A stretch of DNA of 64,000 bases from Streptomyces sp. NBC_00224 (GTDB lineage Bacteria > Actinomycetota > Actinomycetes > Streptomycetales > Streptomycetaceae). Numbering within the stretch: the stretch's first letter is position 1; each line of letters begins with the position of its first letter. Below are positions 15,908 to 26,157 of the stretch, in pieces. Made by a program: the position numbers and the translations under genes. The notes beneath the pieces are model-generated. The model worked only from the letters and a program-made list of their open reading frames with translations, did not search any database and was not told where the DNA came from. The stretch covers positions 1,178,001 through 1,242,000 of the forward strand of contig NZ_CP108106.1 in the NCBI RefSeq assembly GCF_041435195.1. The letters are read 5' to 3'.

Positions 15908-18502
15908 TCAGACCGTCCGCACCTCCAGGACCGTCACCGAGTACGGGGCGAAGGTCGCCGTGAAAGCGGGTGTGATGCCGCCGACGGACCGGCCGTGCGG
16001 GATTACCGCCTCCGGGTCGGCGAGTGTGTTGGTGGCCTTCCTGTCCGCTGCGGCCAGGACCGTGACGGCGCCGGTCGACTCCGTGCGGGCGACCCCCTGC
16101 AGGGAGACGGCCGTCTTACGGGCCGTGCCGCCCGTGTTGACCACCGCGAGGTAGATGCGATGGCTGCCCGGGTCGTGGGTGGTGACGACGTTCAGGCCGG
16201 GCAGCGCGCGCACCTCGGTGGGCAGCACCACCGTGCCCCGTTGGGTGCGCAGCATCTGCTGTGCGTAGTAGCTGGGCGAGTTGTAGCTGGTCAGGCCGGA
16301 GTACGCGATGAGGTTGGTGGCCCAGGTGTTGTCGTTGACGTGGCTGAACAGCGGCGCGTACGACTCCATCAGGACCTGGTCGGAGTTGCGGATGAGCCCG
16401 GCCAGCCAGGACGCGTCGCCGAGCGCCGCGTCGAGGTCGGGGGTGGGGCGGCCCTCCTGTGCGGCCCACTCCCCGACGAACACCTTGGGGCTGCGGCGGT
16501 CCCTGCCGTCGTATTTGTGGGAGCCCGCCTGGAAGGCGGACGGCGACTGGTAGTAGTGCTCGTCGATCAGGTCGTACGGGCGGGAGGCGACCGGCGTCGT
16601 GGCGATCAGTTTGAGGGCCGGGTAGCGGGCCTTGATCGCGTCGTGGAAGGCGGCATAACGCTCTTCGTACGAGCCGGACTTGTCGAACCAGTCCTCGTTG
16701 CCTATCTCCACATACTTGAGGGGGAAGGGCGCCGGGTGCCCGTCGGCCGCGCGTCTGGCGCCCCAGGTGGAGGTGGCGGGCCCGGTGATGTACTCGATCT
16801 GGTCGAGGGCGTCCTGCACGAAGGGTTTCAGGGCGTCACCGGTGACGTGCGCGCCCTGCAAGGAGTATCCGGCGTACACGCACAGCAGCGGGGTGCAGCC
16901 CAGGTCCTCGGTCATCTGGAGGTATTCGGGCAGGCCGAGGCCGTCGGTGGACCAGTATCCCCAGGCGGAGTTGCGGTGTCCGGGCCGCTGCTCGACCGGG
17001 CCGATGGTCTTCTTCCAGTCGAAGCGGTCGGCGATGACGTTGCCTTCGAGGTAGTTGCCGCCGGGGAAGCGCAGGAACTTGGGCTGCAGGGCGGCGAGCT
17101 TCTCCATCAGGTCCACGCGCAGGCCGTTGCGCCTGCCCTTGTACGTCGGTGGGAAGAGCGAGACCTGGCTCAGCCAGAGCGTGCCGGCGGCCGGGGCGGT
17201 GACGACCAGGCGGGCGTTGAGGGTGGTGGGGGCGCCGGGTCCGGTGCGCAGGGTCAGCTCCTGCTTGCGCCACGAGTCGGTGAGCGCTCCCGTGGTCGCG
17301 GTGGCGTGGACCGTACCGTCCGTGCCGACGATCGAGACTGTCAACTTACCGGTGATGGAAGGCGACTTGGCGTAGACGGAGGCGCGGTAGGTGGTGGAGG
17401 GGCAGACTGGAATGCCCCAGAAGCCTTCGTTGGCGACGCCGTCTCCGGCGGCGGTGACGGTGACGCGCAGTGACTGAGTGAGGGCTTGGTTGAGTGGCTG
17501 GCCGGTGTCCAAAGCGAAGGTCGCTCGGCCTACGGTGAACCAGTGCAGCGGTGTGGTCGCGGCCATAAAGCTGCGGTTGTTGACGAGTTCGGCGTAGAGA
17601 CCGCCCTCGCCGCTGTGGTTGATGTCCTCGAAGAAGATGCCACCGAGTTCCGGGCTGACCACGGGGCCGGGGCGGGTGGTGTCGACGGTCAGCAGCGGCC
17701 GGGTGGAGTCCACCGGCACGCCCGCGAGGGTCGCGGCCTGCTCGGCGGTGAGGGCGCTGTCGAAGACCTGGACGTCGTCGATGAGGGCGTGCGCCTGATC
17801 GACCTCGGCGCCTCCGAAGAGGCCGCGTCCGACGGCGGTGGCACCGGTGGCGCGCCAGCCACCGGCGTAGGGGACCTCGCCCTCCAGGACGCCGTTGACG
17901 TAGAGGCGGATGGCCCCGGCCGCCGTATCGTCGACGCCGAGGAGGTGGTACCAGATACCGGTCGCGGGGGCGAAGGAGGCACCGGCGACGGCGGCGGAGG
18001 CGTTCGCCGAGGTGGCGTCGGACGGCAGCCGCGCGAAGGCGAACGCGCCGGTGTCGTCCCGGAGTTGCAGGAAGAAACCGCTGACCTGGGCGCCGTCGAC
18101 GGAGACGAAGGTCTGGTACCCGGTGGTGGCCGTGAGCCGGACCCAGGCCGAGACGCTGAAGCTCTTCGTGGTGTCCACGGCGGGGCCGCGAGCGGTGGCG
18201 TTGCCGCCCGCCGAGACGTCGAGGCTGGAGGCCCCCGACTTCGCGGCTCCCCAGCGCGCACCCGCGTCGAGGGTGAGCGTGCGGCCGCCGGCGCTGTCGG
18301 CGGCGGTGGCTCCGGCCGTCTCGTCGAAGGCCCAGTGCGCGACGGGCGCGGGGAGCGCGTCGGCCGCCCGCGCCGGGGAGGCCGCGAACGCGGGGCCGAC
18401 CGCTCCGGCCAGCGGCAGTGCGCCGAGCGCTGTGACGATCGCTCTGCGGCTGGGCCCGGAGCCGGGTTGCTCCGTCGGTCCGGTGGGGGTGCGTGAGGTC
18501 AT
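15908..18502 (-). CDS. Secreted LamG + GH51 alpha-L-arabinofuranosidase
   Basis: 864 aa from the ATG at 18502 (GAGGAG upstream). It begins with a Tat signal (PSRRAIVTALGALPLAGA). A LamG/concanavalin-like module covers about residues 50-230 (VAHWAFDETAGATAADSAG...), which probably binds polysaccharide. The GH51 catalytic part starts near residue 250 with LGGIFFEDINHSGEGGLYAE. The acid/base Glu lies in KYVEIGNEDWF (about residue 600) and the nucleophile Glu in VFVGEWAAQEG (about residue 677). It should release L-arabinose from arabinan or arabinoxylan outside the cell. It is divergent from the sugar-acid dehydratase gene; both promoters carry the same CGAAAT-n-TCGAAC motif. Confidence 0.92.
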   Translation of the reverse strand: MTSRTPTGPTEQPGSGPSRRAIVTALGALPLAGAVGPAFAASPARAADALPAPVAHWAFDETAGATAADSAGGRTLTLDAGARWGAAKSGASSLDVSAGGNATARGPAVDTTKSFSVSAWVRLTATTGYQTFVSVDGAQVSGFFLQLRDDTGAFAFARLPSDATSANASAAVAGASFAPATGIWYHLLGVDDTAAGAIRLYVNGVLEGEVPYAGGWRATGATAVGRGLFGGAEVDQAHALIDDVQVFDSALTAEQAATLAGVPVDSTRPLLTVDTTRPGPVVSPELGGIFFEDINHSGEGGLYAELVNNRSFMAATTPLHWFTVGRATFALDTGQPLNQALTQSLRVTVTAAGDGVANEGFWGIPVCPSTTYRASVYAKSPSITGKLTVSIVGTDGTVHATATTGALTDSWRKQELTLRTGPGAPTTLNARLVVTAPAAGTLWLSQVSLFPPTYKGRRNGLRVDLMEKLAALQPKFLRFPGGNYLEGNVIADRFDWKKTIGPVEQRPGHRNSAWGYWSTDGLGLPEYLQMTEDLGCTPLLCVYAGYSLQGAHVTGDALKPFVQDALDQIEYITGPATSTWGARRAADGHPAPFPLKYVEIGNEDWFDKSGSYEERYAAFHDAIKARYPALKLIATTPVASRPYDLIDEHYYQSPSAFQAGSHKYDGRDRRSPKVFVGEWAAQEGRPTPDLDAALGDASWLAGLIRNSDQVLMESYAPLFSHVNDNTWATNLIAYSGLTSYNSPSYYAQQMLRTQRGTVVLPTEVRALPGLNVVTTHDPGSHRIYLAVVNTGGTARKTAVSLQGVARTESTGAVTVLAAADRKATNTLADPEAVIPHGRSVGGITPAFTATFAPYSVTVLEVRTV

Positions 18503-18528
18503 GCTGAACTCCTCAACTCTCGGTGCGA

Positions 18529-18541
18529 GTTCGAGATTTCG
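18529..18541 (-). promoter_or_regulatory. Regulon motif before the GH51 gene
   Basis: On the minus strand this reads CGAAATCTCGAAC, 27 bases upstream of the GH51 ATG. It matches CGAAATATCGAAC on the plus strand at 18738-18750 and the half-sites of the palindrome at 21106-21127. Probable target of the IclR regulator encoded at 28175-28945. Confidence 0.6.
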
Positions 18542-18737
18542 GACAGTGTTCTGCATTTCGTCGCTACTGCGCCGCCGGGAGCATTCCGCTTTCCCCGCCC
18601 CCGCGTCAACACCTGAGGCGGGACCGGGCCGTTGCGGAGCACGATGATCGACACCGGCTCCGGAACGGTTCCCGCGCGACCCATTGACACCCGCGACCGC
18701 ACGTCATTACCGTCACGCCAACATTTCGAACGTGTGA

Positions 18738-18750
18738 CGAAATATCGAAC
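18738..18750 (+). promoter_or_regulatory. Regulon motif before the dehydratase gene
   Basis: CGAAATATCGAAC, 31 bases upstream of the TTG at 18782. A second half-site TTTCGAAC lies at 18724-18731, 18 bases away. It matches the GH51 site on the opposite strand. Confidence 0.6.
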
Positions 18751-18781
18751 GCCATGGGCCGCAGCCTCGGGAGCAACTGCC

Positions 18782-19948
18782 TTGCGAATCACGGGAATCA
18801 GCACACACGTCGTCGGGACTCCCTGGCGCAACCTCACGTACGTCCAGGTCCACACCGACGAGGGCCTCACCGGAGTCGGCGAGACCCGGATGCTCGGCCG
18901 CACCGACGCGCTCCTCGGCTATCTGCGCGAGGCCGAGGCCAACCACATCGCCGGATCGGACCCGTTCGCGGTCGAGGACCTCGTGCGCAGGATGAAGTAC
19001 GGCGACTACGGGCGGGCCGGCGAGATCGTGATGTCCGGCATCGCGGTCGTCGAGATGGCGTGCTGGGACATCAAGGGCAAGGCGCTCGGCGTCCCCGTAT
19101 GGCAGTTGCTCGGCGGGAAGGTGACGGACCGGGTCAAGGCGTACGCCAACGGCTGGTACACCACCGAACGCACCCCGGAGGCCTACCACAAGGCCGCCCG
19201 GGCGGTCGTCGAGCGCGGCTACCGGGCGCTGAAGATCGACCCGTTCGGCACCGGCCACTTCGAGCTCGACCACCAGCAGACCCGGTACGCCGTGTCGCTG
19301 ATCGAGGCGGTGCGGGACGCGATCGGCCCCGACGCGGAGCTGATGCTGGAGATGCACGGGCGGTTCTCACCGTCCACGGCGGTGCGCCTGGCCCGCGATC
19401 TCGCACCGTTCGAACCCGCCTGGCTGGAGGAGCCGGTGCCGCCGGAGAACCTCAAGGCCCTGGAGAAGGTCGCCGCCAAGGTGGACATCCCGATCGCGAC
19501 CGGCGAACGCATCCACGACCGCATCGAGTTCAGGGAGCTGTTCGAGTCGCAGGCCGCCGACGTCATCCAGCCCGATGTGGGCCACATCGGCGGCATCCTG
19601 GAGACCCGTAAGCTCGCCGCGACCGCCGAGGCGCACTACGTGCTCGTCGCCCCGCACAACGTGGGCGGCCCGGTGCTCACCGCCGCGAGCCTCCAAGTGG
19701 CCGGCTGCACCCCGAACTTCAAGATCCTGGAGCACTTCAACGACTTCGCGGACGCGGAGATCAAGAAGGTCGTCAAGGGCGCCCCCCAGGTGGTCGACGG
19801 CTACTTCGAGCTGCCGCAGGCCCCGGGGCTCGGCGTCGAGCTCGATGTGGACGCGGCCGCCGAGTTCCCCCAGCAGCAGGCCCGGTTCGACCTGTGGGCG
19901 GAGGGCTGGGAGAAGCGCGCCCCCAAGGCCTCGGGAGCGGCGGGATGA
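18782..19948 (+). CDS. Enolase-superfamily sugar-acid dehydratase (MR subgroup)
   Basis: 388 aa. The start is set at the TTG at 18782 (LRITGIS), where a GGGAG site precedes it and the family N-terminus begins; an ATG 150 bases upstream would read through the operator. Domain features: capping domain up to about residue 115, then a barrel with LKIDPFG (catalytic Lys151), metal ligands in LEMHGRF, WLEEPVP and ATGERIHDR, and the catalytic His292 in APHNVGGPV. Members dehydrate sugar acids such as galactonate, arabinonate or rhamnonate to 2-keto-3-deoxy acids. It is coupled by ATGA overlap to the Zn dehydrogenase and sits in the sugar regulon. The exact acid is not determinable by eye. Confidence 0.88.
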   Translation: MRITGISTHVVGTPWRNLTYVQVHTDEGLTGVGETRMLGRTDALLGYLREAEANHIAGSDPFAVEDLVRRMKYGDYGRAGEIVMSGIAVVEMACWDIKGKALGVPVWQLLGGKVTDRVKAYANGWYTTERTPEAYHKAARAVVERGYRALKIDPFGTGHFELDHQQTRYAVSLIEAVRDAIGPDAELMLEMHGRFSPSTAVRLARDLAPFEPAWLEEPVPPENLKALEKVAAKVDIPIATGERIHDRIEFRELFESQAADVIQPDVGHIGGILETRKLAATAEAHYVLVAPHNVGGPVLTAASLQVAGCTPNFKILEHFNDFADAEIKKVVKGAPQVVDGYFELPQAPGLGVELDVDAAAEFPQQQARFDLWAEGWEKRAPKASGAAG

Positions 19949-21036
19949 GCAGGCGCGCGAGCGAGGCCCCCGTGGGCGGGCTCATGAGCAGCGGCGGGGC
20001 GGCGGATCCCGGCGGCGGCCGGGAGACCAGCCGCGCGATCGTCGTCGACGCGCCCGGCACCCACCGCCTGGTCACCGGGGAGCGCCCGCGGCCCGGCCCC
20101 GGCGAGGTGCTCGTCCAGGTCGCCGCCGCCGGGATCTGCCTGAGCGACCGCGAGGTGTACGACGGCCACCGCGCCCCCGGCTATGTGCGCTACCCCGTCA
20201 CACCCGGCCACGAGTGGTCCGGGACCGTGGTTGCGGCCGGGCCCGGCGTCGATCCCGCACTGGTGGGGCGCAAGGCGGTGGCCGAGGGTTTCCGTTTCTG
20301 CGGGACCTGCGAGCGGTGCCGGGCCGGGGACACCTCCCTGTGCTCCGCCGCGTACGCGGAGACCGGCTTCACCCACCCCGGCGCCTTCGCCGACCATCTG
20401 GTGGTGCCCGCCCGGCTGCTGCACCCGCTGCCTGACGACGCGGACCTGCGCGGCGCGGCCCTGCTGGAGCCCGCCGCCGTGGTCGCCGCCGCCGTACGGG
20501 CCGCCGCGCCGGAGGCGGGCGAACGGGTCGCGGTGGTCGGCGCGGGAACGCTCGGGCTGCTCGCGGTCCAGTTCCTGGCCGCCTCCTCCCCCGGCGAGCT
20601 GGCCGTCGTCGACCCTCGGCTCGAACGGGCCGAGCTGGCCTGCCTCATGGGCGCGACCGAGGCCCGTACGCCCACCCTCTCCCCCGAGGTGCGCGGGCGC
20701 TACGACCTCGTCGTGGAGACGGCCGGTGCCCGCACCACCGCCGCCGACGCCTGCCTCCTCGCCCGGCGCGGGGGCCGGGTCGTCCTCACCGGGATGTTCG
20801 CCGAAGGCGCGCTGGGCATCGATCCGGTGCACCTCTCGGTGAGCCAGCTCACCGTGCGGAGCGTCTTCGGCGCCCCGTCCGCCGCCTGGTCGTTGGCCGT
20901 ACGGGCCTACAGCACGGGCCTCATCGACCCGGCGGAGCTGATCACGCACGAATTCCCGCTGGAGCGGTACGCCGATGCTCTGGCGCTGGTCGGAGGCGGT
21001 GACCCCAAGACCGGAAAGGTACTGCTGCGCCCCTGA
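19945..21036 (+). CDS. Zinc-dependent alcohol/polyol dehydrogenase (MDR family)
   Basis: 363 aa from the ATG at 19945, which overlaps the dehydratase stop by four bases; an ATG at 19984 is an alternative. The medium-chain layout is clear: GICLSDREVYDGH and TPGHEWSGTVV for the catalytic zinc, four spaced cysteines (FCGTCERCRAGDTSLC) for the structural zinc, and the NAD motif VAVVGAGTLGLLAVQFL. The enzyme would oxidise a sugar, polyol or sugar-acid intermediate next to the dehydratase. Sorbitol, galactitol or threonine dehydrogenases are the closest textbook types. Confidence 0.88.
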   Translation: MSRRASEAPVGGLMSSGGAADPGGGRETSRAIVVDAPGTHRLVTGERPRPGPGEVLVQVAAAGICLSDREVYDGHRAPGYVRYPVTPGHEWSGTVVAAGPGVDPALVGRKAVAEGFRFCGTCERCRAGDTSLCSAAYAETGFTHPGAFADHLVVPARLLHPLPDDADLRGAALLEPAAVVAAAVRAAAPEAGERVAVVGAGTLGLLAVQFLAASSPGELAVVDPRLERAELACLMGATEARTPTLSPEVRGRYDLVVETAGARTTAADACLLARRGGRVVLTGMFAEGALGIDPVHLSVSQLTVRSVFGAPSAAWSLAVRAYSTGLIDPAELITHEFPLERYADALALVGGGDPKTGKVLLRP

Positions 21037-21105
21037 GGCGCGACCTCGCGCCCAGCGGCCGCGGTACCTCCGCACACGTATCTCCGCACACCCAACGACC
21101 CGAAC

Positions 21106-21127
21106 CTCGTTCGATATATCGAACGAG
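21106..21127. promoter_or_regulatory. 22-bp perfect palindrome before the sugar ABC operon
   Basis: The arms are CTCGTTCGATA (21106-21116) and its exact complement (21117-21127). It lies 65 bases upstream of the GTG at 21192 and contains the ATCGAAC half-site seen at 18529-18541 and 18738-18750. It is the best-formed operator of the regulon. Confidence 0.75.
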
Positions 21128-21191
21128 CCGAACGACCTCGTCTCGACCCTCACCTCTCGCCCTCTCGCCCTCTCGTACAAGGAACCCGCCT

Positions 21192-22187
21192 GTGACCGAC
21201 GCACCAGCCACCGCCCCCGCCCCGGGCCCCGAGGGCCCCCGCCGCCCCGGCGAACCGGCCCTGGCGACACTGGGCCTGGCCGCCCCGCACGGCAACCCCG
21301 CCGACTCCTCCCCGCACACGTTCCCCGACGGGGGCACCTGGCGCACCGAGATTCCCTCCGTCGAGGGTCCGGAGGCGCTCGCCGTCGTACTGAAGGAGTC
21401 GTCCCGCCTCGACGTGCCCGTCCACCGCGTCAGCCAGGGCAGCGGTGTGTGGATGCTCTCCGATGCCGAGATCACCGAGATGGTGGAGGGCTGCGCCGAG
21501 CGCGACATCGAGCTCTGCCTGTTCACCGGGCCGCGCGGCACCTGGGACACCGGGGCCTCCGCGCGCAGCGACTCGGGCGGCGCGGGACTGCGCGCCCGCG
21601 GCCATGACGCGCTCGCCGGATGCGTCGAAGACGCGCTGCGGGCGGCCGAGTTGGGGGTGCGCTGTCTGCTCGTCGCGGACGAGGGCGTGCTGTGGAGCCT
21701 GCACCGGATGCGCGAGCGGGGCCTGCTGCCCGCCGACACCACACTCAAGGTCTCCGCGCTGATCGGCCCGGTCAACCCGGCCTCGGTGGCCGTGTACGAG
21801 CAGCTGGGCGCCGACTCCGTCAACGTCCCCTCCGATCTGACACCTGCTCACTTCACCGAGGTCCGGCGGGTGTCGAGGGTCCCGCTCGACCTCTACATCG
21901 AGGCGCCCGACGACCTCGGCGGCTATGTGCGGATGTACGAGGCGGGCGAGCTGATCCGCCGCGCCGCCCCGCTCTACCTCAAGTTCGGCCTCTCCCGGGC
22001 GCCCGGCATCTACCCCTACGGCGCCCACCTGCGCGACACCGCCCTGGACACCGCCCGCGAGCGGGTGCGCCGGGGCCGGCTCGTCCTCGATCTGCTCGCC
22101 CGCCTCGGCGCCGACGGCGGTATGTCCCCGCTCGGCTCCCGCCGCCCCGGCCCCCTGAACCGCTTCCCCGTGAACCCGAAGGACTGA
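21192..22187 (+). CDS. Uncharacterised TIM-barrel-like protein (U32-like)
   Basis: 331 aa with a GTG start at 21192. The sequence suggests an alpha/beta barrel: repeated strand-helix units such as [66 protein letters not shown] and [11 protein letters not shown]. It most resembles proteins loosely annotated as peptidase U32 or aldolase-like, but I see no protease signature. It is the first gene behind the 22-bp palindrome and abuts the solute-binding protein (TGATG junction), so it is co-expressed with sugar uptake. Possible roles are an isomerase, aldolase or epimerase for the imported sugar. Function unknown. Confidence 0.8.
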   Translation: MTDAPATAPAPGPEGPRRPGEPALATLGLAAPHGNPADSSPHTFPDGGTWRTEIPSVEGPEALAVVLKESSRLDVPVHRVSQGSGVWMLSDAEITEMVEGCAERDIELCLFTGPRGTWDTGASARSDSGGAGLRARGHDALAGCVEDALRAAELGVRCLLVADEGVLWSLHRMRERGLLPADTTLKVSALIGPVNPASVAVYEQLGADSVNVPSDLTPAHFTEVRRVSRVPLDLYIEAPDDLGGYVRMYEAGELIRRAAPLYLKFGLSRAPGIYPYGAHLRDTALDTARERVRRGRLVLDLLARLGADGGMSPLGSRRPGPLNRFPVNPKD

Positions 22188-23317
22188 TGACCATGCGCCG
22201 CACCCGACCAGCCGCACTCGCACTCGCACTCGCCGGAATCCTTTCCCTCGCCCTCGCCGCCTGCGGGCAGGACAGCGAGGGCGGCGGCAAGGCGACACCC
22301 AAGGGCGGCAAGGGAGCCACGATCGGCATAGCGATGCCGACCAAGTCGTCGGAGCGCTGGATCGCCGACGGGAACAACATGGCCGCGCAGTTCCGGGCGC
22401 TCGGATACAAGACCGACCTCCAGTACGGCGAGGACAGCGTCGACCAGCAGGTCGCCCAGGTCGAGAACATGATCACCAAGGGGGTGGACGCCCTGGTGGT
22501 CGCGGCGATCGACGGACGGGCGCTCGGCGACGTCCTCAAGCAGGCCGCCGACCAGCACATCAAGGTGATCTCCTACGACCGCCTCATCCTCGGCTCCCCG
22601 AACGTCGACTACTACGCGTCGTTCGACAACGAGAAGGTCGGGGTGCTCCAGGCCACGTACATCATCGACAAGCTGGGCCTCAAGAACACCCCCCAGGGCA
22701 GCGGCGAGCAGGGCCCCTTCAACATCGAACTGTTCGCCGGATCCCCCGACGACAACAACACCCGCTACTTCTTCCAGGGCGCCCTCAAGACGCTCCAGCC
22801 CTACATCGACAAGAAGCAGCTCGTCGTGCGCAGCGGCCAGAGCCGACTCAACCAGGTGACCACCCTTCGCTGGGACGGCGCCACCGCGCAGAAGCGCATG
22901 GACGACCTCCTCACGAAGGCGTACTCCACCGAGCGCGTCGACGCCGTCCTCTCGCCGTACGACGGGATCTCCATCGGCATCCTGTCCGCCCTGCGCTCCG
23001 GCGGCTACGGAAGCGCCGCCAAGCCGTACCCGGTCGTCACCGGGCAGGACGCCGAGGTGGCGTCCGTGAAGTCGATCATCGCGGGAGACCAGGCCCAGAC
23101 CGTCTACAAGGACACCCGCGCGCTGGCCAAGCAGGCCGTGCAGATGGCCGACGCGGTGCTCACCGGAAAGACGCCCCAGGTCAACGACACCAAGACGTAC
23201 GACAACGAGAAGAAGATCGTGCCGGCCTTCCTCCTCAATCCGGTCAGCGTCGACAAGTCCAACTACCGGGCCACGCTGGTCGATTCGGGCTACATCAAGG
23301 CGAGTGACCTGAAGTGA
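22187..23317 (+). CDS. Sugar ABC transporter solute-binding lipoprotein (ChvE/XylF type)
   Basis: 376 aa from the ATG at 22187, overlapping the previous stop by one base. The signal peptide ends in LAAC (Cys26). The mature part is a type I periplasmic-binding fold: [47 protein letters not shown] and [15 protein letters not shown]. This version is closest to ChvE/MmsE-type binders of arabinose, galactose, glucose and related monosaccharides. It feeds the ATPase and permease encoded next. The GH51 enzyme of the same regulon makes L-arabinose a plausible ligand. Confidence 0.93.
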   Translation: MTMRRTRPAALALALAGILSLALAACGQDSEGGGKATPKGGKGATIGIAMPTKSSERWIADGNNMAAQFRALGYKTDLQYGEDSVDQQVAQVENMITKGVDALVVAAIDGRALGDVLKQAADQHIKVISYDRLILGSPNVDYYASFDNEKVGVLQATYIIDKLGLKNTPQGSGEQGPFNIELFAGSPDDNNTRYFFQGALKTLQPYIDKKQLVVRSGQSRLNQVTTLRWDGATAQKRMDDLLTKAYSTERVDAVLSPYDGISIGILSALRSGGYGSAAKPYPVVTGQDAEVASVKSIIAGDQAQTVYKDTRALAKQAVQMADAVLTGKTPQVNDTKTYDNEKKIVPAFLLNPVSVDKSNYRATLVDSGYIKASDLK

Positions 23318-24885
23318 GCGCACCGGACATGGGGGCGCCCGTCCTGGAGATGCGCTCCATCGTCAAGACGTTTCCCGGCGTCCGGGCGCTCTCCGACGTG
23401 TCCCTCACCGTCGCGCCCGGCGAGGTGCACGCCGTCTGCGGCGAGAACGGTGCGGGCAAGTCCACCCTGATGAAGGTCCTCAGCGGCGTTCACCCGCACG
23501 GAAGTTACGAGGGCGACATCCTCTTCCGGGGCGAGCCCTGCGCGTTCAAGGACATGAGGGCCAGCGAGGCGCGCGGCATCGTCATCATCCACCAGGAGCT
23601 GGCACTCGTCCCCTACCTCTCCATCGCCGAGAACATCTTCCTCGGCAACGAGCACGCCAGGCGCGGGATCGTGAGCTGGGGCGAGACGCTCAAGCACGCT
23701 GCGCGCCTGATGAAGAGGGTGGGCCTGCGCGAGCATCCGCAGACCCGGGTCGCGGACATCGGGGTCGGCAAGCAGCAGCTCGTGGAGATCGCCAAGGCCC
23801 TCTCCAAGGAGGTGCGGCTGCTCATCCTGGACGAGCCGACCGCCGCGCTCAACGACGAGGACAGCGCCCATCTCCTCGGCCTCATCCTGGAGCTGAAGGC
23901 CCAGGGCATCGCCTCGATCATCATCTCGCACAAGCTCAACGAGATCGCGGCGGTCGCCGACTCGGTGACCGTCCTCAGAGACGGCAGAACCATCGAGACC
24001 CTCGATGTGAAGGCCCCGGAGACCACCGAGGAGCGCATCATCCGGGCCATGGTCGGCCGCGACCTCGACCACCGCTTCCCCGAACGCACCCCCTACGCGG
24101 GCGATCCGGGCGCCCACCCCGCCCTTGAGGTGCGGGACTGGACCGTCCACCACCCCATCGACCAGCAGCGCAAGGTGGTCGACGACGTCAGCCTGCACGT
24201 CCGGCGGGGCGAGATCGTGGGCGTCGCAGGCCTGATGGGGGCGGGCCGCACCGAGCTGGCCATGAGCGTCTTCGGCCGCTCCTACGGCCGGGGCATCAGC
24301 GGCACGGTGTGGAAGGACGGCCACCGAATCCGTACGAGGACCGTCCCCGAGGCGGTGGGCCACGGCATCGCGTACGTCACCGAGGACCGCAAGCACTACG
24401 GCCTCAACCTCATCGACACCATCAGCCGCAACATCACCCTGGGCGCCCTGGGCAAGGTGTCCCGGCGCGGGATCGTCGACGAGCACGAGGAGCGGCGGGT
24501 CGCCGAGTCGTACCGCACCTCCATGGGCATCAAGGCGCCGACCGTCTTCGAGCCGGTCGGGCGCCTGTCCGGCGGCAACCAGCAGAAGGTCGTCCTCAGC
24601 AAGTGGATCTTCGCGGGTCCCGATGTGCTGATCCTCGACGAGCCCACGCGCGGCATCGACGTGGGCGCCAAGTACGAGATCTACACCGTCATCGACCAGC
24701 TCGCGGCCCAGGGCAAGGCCGTCGTCTTCATCTCCTCCGAACTGCCCGAACTCCTCGGCATGTGCGACCGCATCTACACGATGGCGGCCGGCCGGCTCAC
24801 CGGCGAGGCCGCCCGGGCGGACGCGACCCAGGAAGTACTGATGCGCCTCATGACCACGAACGACATGACCACGAACAAGAGGTAG
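23314..24885 (+). CDS. Sugar ABC transporter ATPase (MmsA/GguA type)
   Basis: 523 aa, GTG start at 23314, four-base overlap with the binding-protein gene. Two fused nucleotide-binding domains are present. The first has the Walker [10 protein letters not shown] (near residue 43), signature [13 protein letters not shown] and Walker [12 protein letters not shown]. The second has a degenerate Walker A ([10 protein letters not shown]), [14 protein letters not shown] and [14 protein letters not shown]. This half-degenerate pair is standard for the RbsA/XylG/MmsA class. It energises monosaccharide import. Confidence 0.95.
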   Translation: MSAPDMGAPVLEMRSIVKTFPGVRALSDVSLTVAPGEVHAVCGENGAGKSTLMKVLSGVHPHGSYEGDILFRGEPCAFKDMRASEARGIVIIHQELALVPYLSIAENIFLGNEHARRGIVSWGETLKHAARLMKRVGLREHPQTRVADIGVGKQQLVEIAKALSKEVRLLILDEPTAALNDEDSAHLLGLILELKAQGIASIIISHKLNEIAAVADSVTVLRDGRTIETLDVKAPETTEERIIRAMVGRDLDHRFPERTPYAGDPGAHPALEVRDWTVHHPIDQQRKVVDDVSLHVRRGEIVGVAGLMGAGRTELAMSVFGRSYGRGISGTVWKDGHRIRTRTVPEAVGHGIAYVTEDRKHYGLNLIDTISRNITLGALGKVSRRGIVDEHEERRVAESYRTSMGIKAPTVFEPVGRLSGGNQQKVVLSKWIFAGPDVLILDEPTRGIDVGAKYEIYTVIDQLAAQGKAVVFISSELPELLGMCDRIYTMAAGRLTGEAARADATQEVLMRLMTTNDMTTNKR

Positions 24886-24890
24886 CCGAA

Positions 24891-26126
24891 ATGGGTCCGG
24901 TCACCACCGACGCCGCACCGAGCACCCCGAGGACTCCCGAGCCACCGCGCTCCCCGGCCGGGGCGCTGCTCCTGGACGCGGCCCGTCGCAACATGCGCCA
25001 GTACGGGATGCTGGTCGCGCTCGGACTGATCGTCGTGCTGTTCCAGATATGGACCGACGGCGTCCTGCTCAAACCGAACAACGTCACCAACCTGGTGCTC
25101 CAGAACAGCTACATCCTCGTCCTCGCCATCGGCATGGTGATCGTCATCATCGCCGGTCACATCGATCTGTCCGTCGGCTCACTGGCGGCCTTCGTCTCGG
25201 CGGCGTGCGCCGTGATGATGGTGGAACACCATGTGCCCTGGGTGCTCGCCCTGGCCGTCGCACTCGTCATCGGTGCGGTCGCGGGCGCCTGGCAGGGGTT
25301 CTGGATCGCGTACGTCGGCATCCCGTCCTTCATCGTCACGCTCGCCGGGATGCTGCTCTTCCGGGGCGGCACCCAGATCCTGCTCGGATCCCGCTCGCTC
25401 GGCCCGTTCCCCGAGGGCTTCCAGAAGATCTCCACCGGATACCTCCCGGAGGTCGGTCCCGACACCAACTACCACAATCTCACCGTGCTGTTGGGGCTGA
25501 CCCTGATCGCCGTCGTGCTGGTCCAGGAGGTGCGCTCGCGGCGGCGCGAGCAGGCGTACGAACTCGATGTGCTCCCCCGTGGCCTGTTCCTCACCAAGTG
25601 CGTGGCGATGGTCGCCGCCGTCCTCGCCTTCACCCTCACCCTGGCCAGTTACCGGGGTGTGCCGGTGGTGCTGCTCCTGCTGGCCGCCCTGCTCATCGGG
25701 CTCGGTTTCGTGATGCGCAACGCGGTGGTGGGGCGGCATGTGTACGCGCTCGGCGGCAACCAGGCGGCGGCGAAGCTCTCCGGCGTCAAGGACAAGCGGG
25801 TCACCTTCCTGGTCTTCGTGAACATGGGGGTCCTCGCCGCCCTGGCCGGTGTCGTCTTCGCGGCGCGCCTCAACGCGGGCACCCCCAACGCGGGCGTCAA
25901 CTTCGAGCTGGAGGCCATCGCGGCCGCCTTCATCGGCGGCGCCTCGATGAGCGGCGGCGTGGGAACAGTCCTTGGCGCGATCATCGGCGGCCTGGTGCTC
26001 GGCGTGCTCAACAACGGTATGTCGCTGGTCGGCGTCGGCACCGACTACCAGCAGGTCATCAAGGGTTTCGTCCTGCTGGCCGCGGTGGGCTTCGACGTCT
26101 GGAACAAACGCAAGGTCGGCTCATGA
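24891..26126 (+). CDS. Sugar ABC transporter permease (MmsB/GguB type)
   Basis: 411 aa from the ATG at 24891, five bases after the ATPase stop. About ten membrane segments are visible. Family marks are AIGMVIVIIAGHIDLSVGSLAAF, VTLAGMLLFRGG and the C-terminal YALGGNQAAAKLSGV...FIGGASMSGGVGTVLG. A longer central loop (EVRSRRREQAYELDVLPRG) is typical of the MmsB/XylH subtype. It forms the channel for the binding protein encoded at 22187. Confidence 0.94.
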   Translation: MGPVTTDAAPSTPRTPEPPRSPAGALLLDAARRNMRQYGMLVALGLIVVLFQIWTDGVLLKPNNVTNLVLQNSYILVLAIGMVIVIIAGHIDLSVGSLAAFVSAACAVMMVEHHVPWVLALAVALVIGAVAGAWQGFWIAYVGIPSFIVTLAGMLLFRGGTQILLGSRSLGPFPEGFQKISTGYLPEVGPDTNYHNLTVLLGLTLIAVVLVQEVRSRRREQAYELDVLPRGLFLTKCVAMVAAVLAFTLTLASYRGVPVVLLLLAALLIGLGFVMRNAVVGRHVYALGGNQAAAKLSGVKDKRVTFLVFVNMGVLAALAGVVFAARLNAGTPNAGVNFELEAIAAAFIGGASMSGGVGTVLGAIIGGLVLGVLNNGMSLVGVGTDYQQVIKGFVLLAAVGFDVWNKRKVGS

Positions 26127-26157
26127 CACACCATCACCTTCTGGAGGAGCAGTGGAC

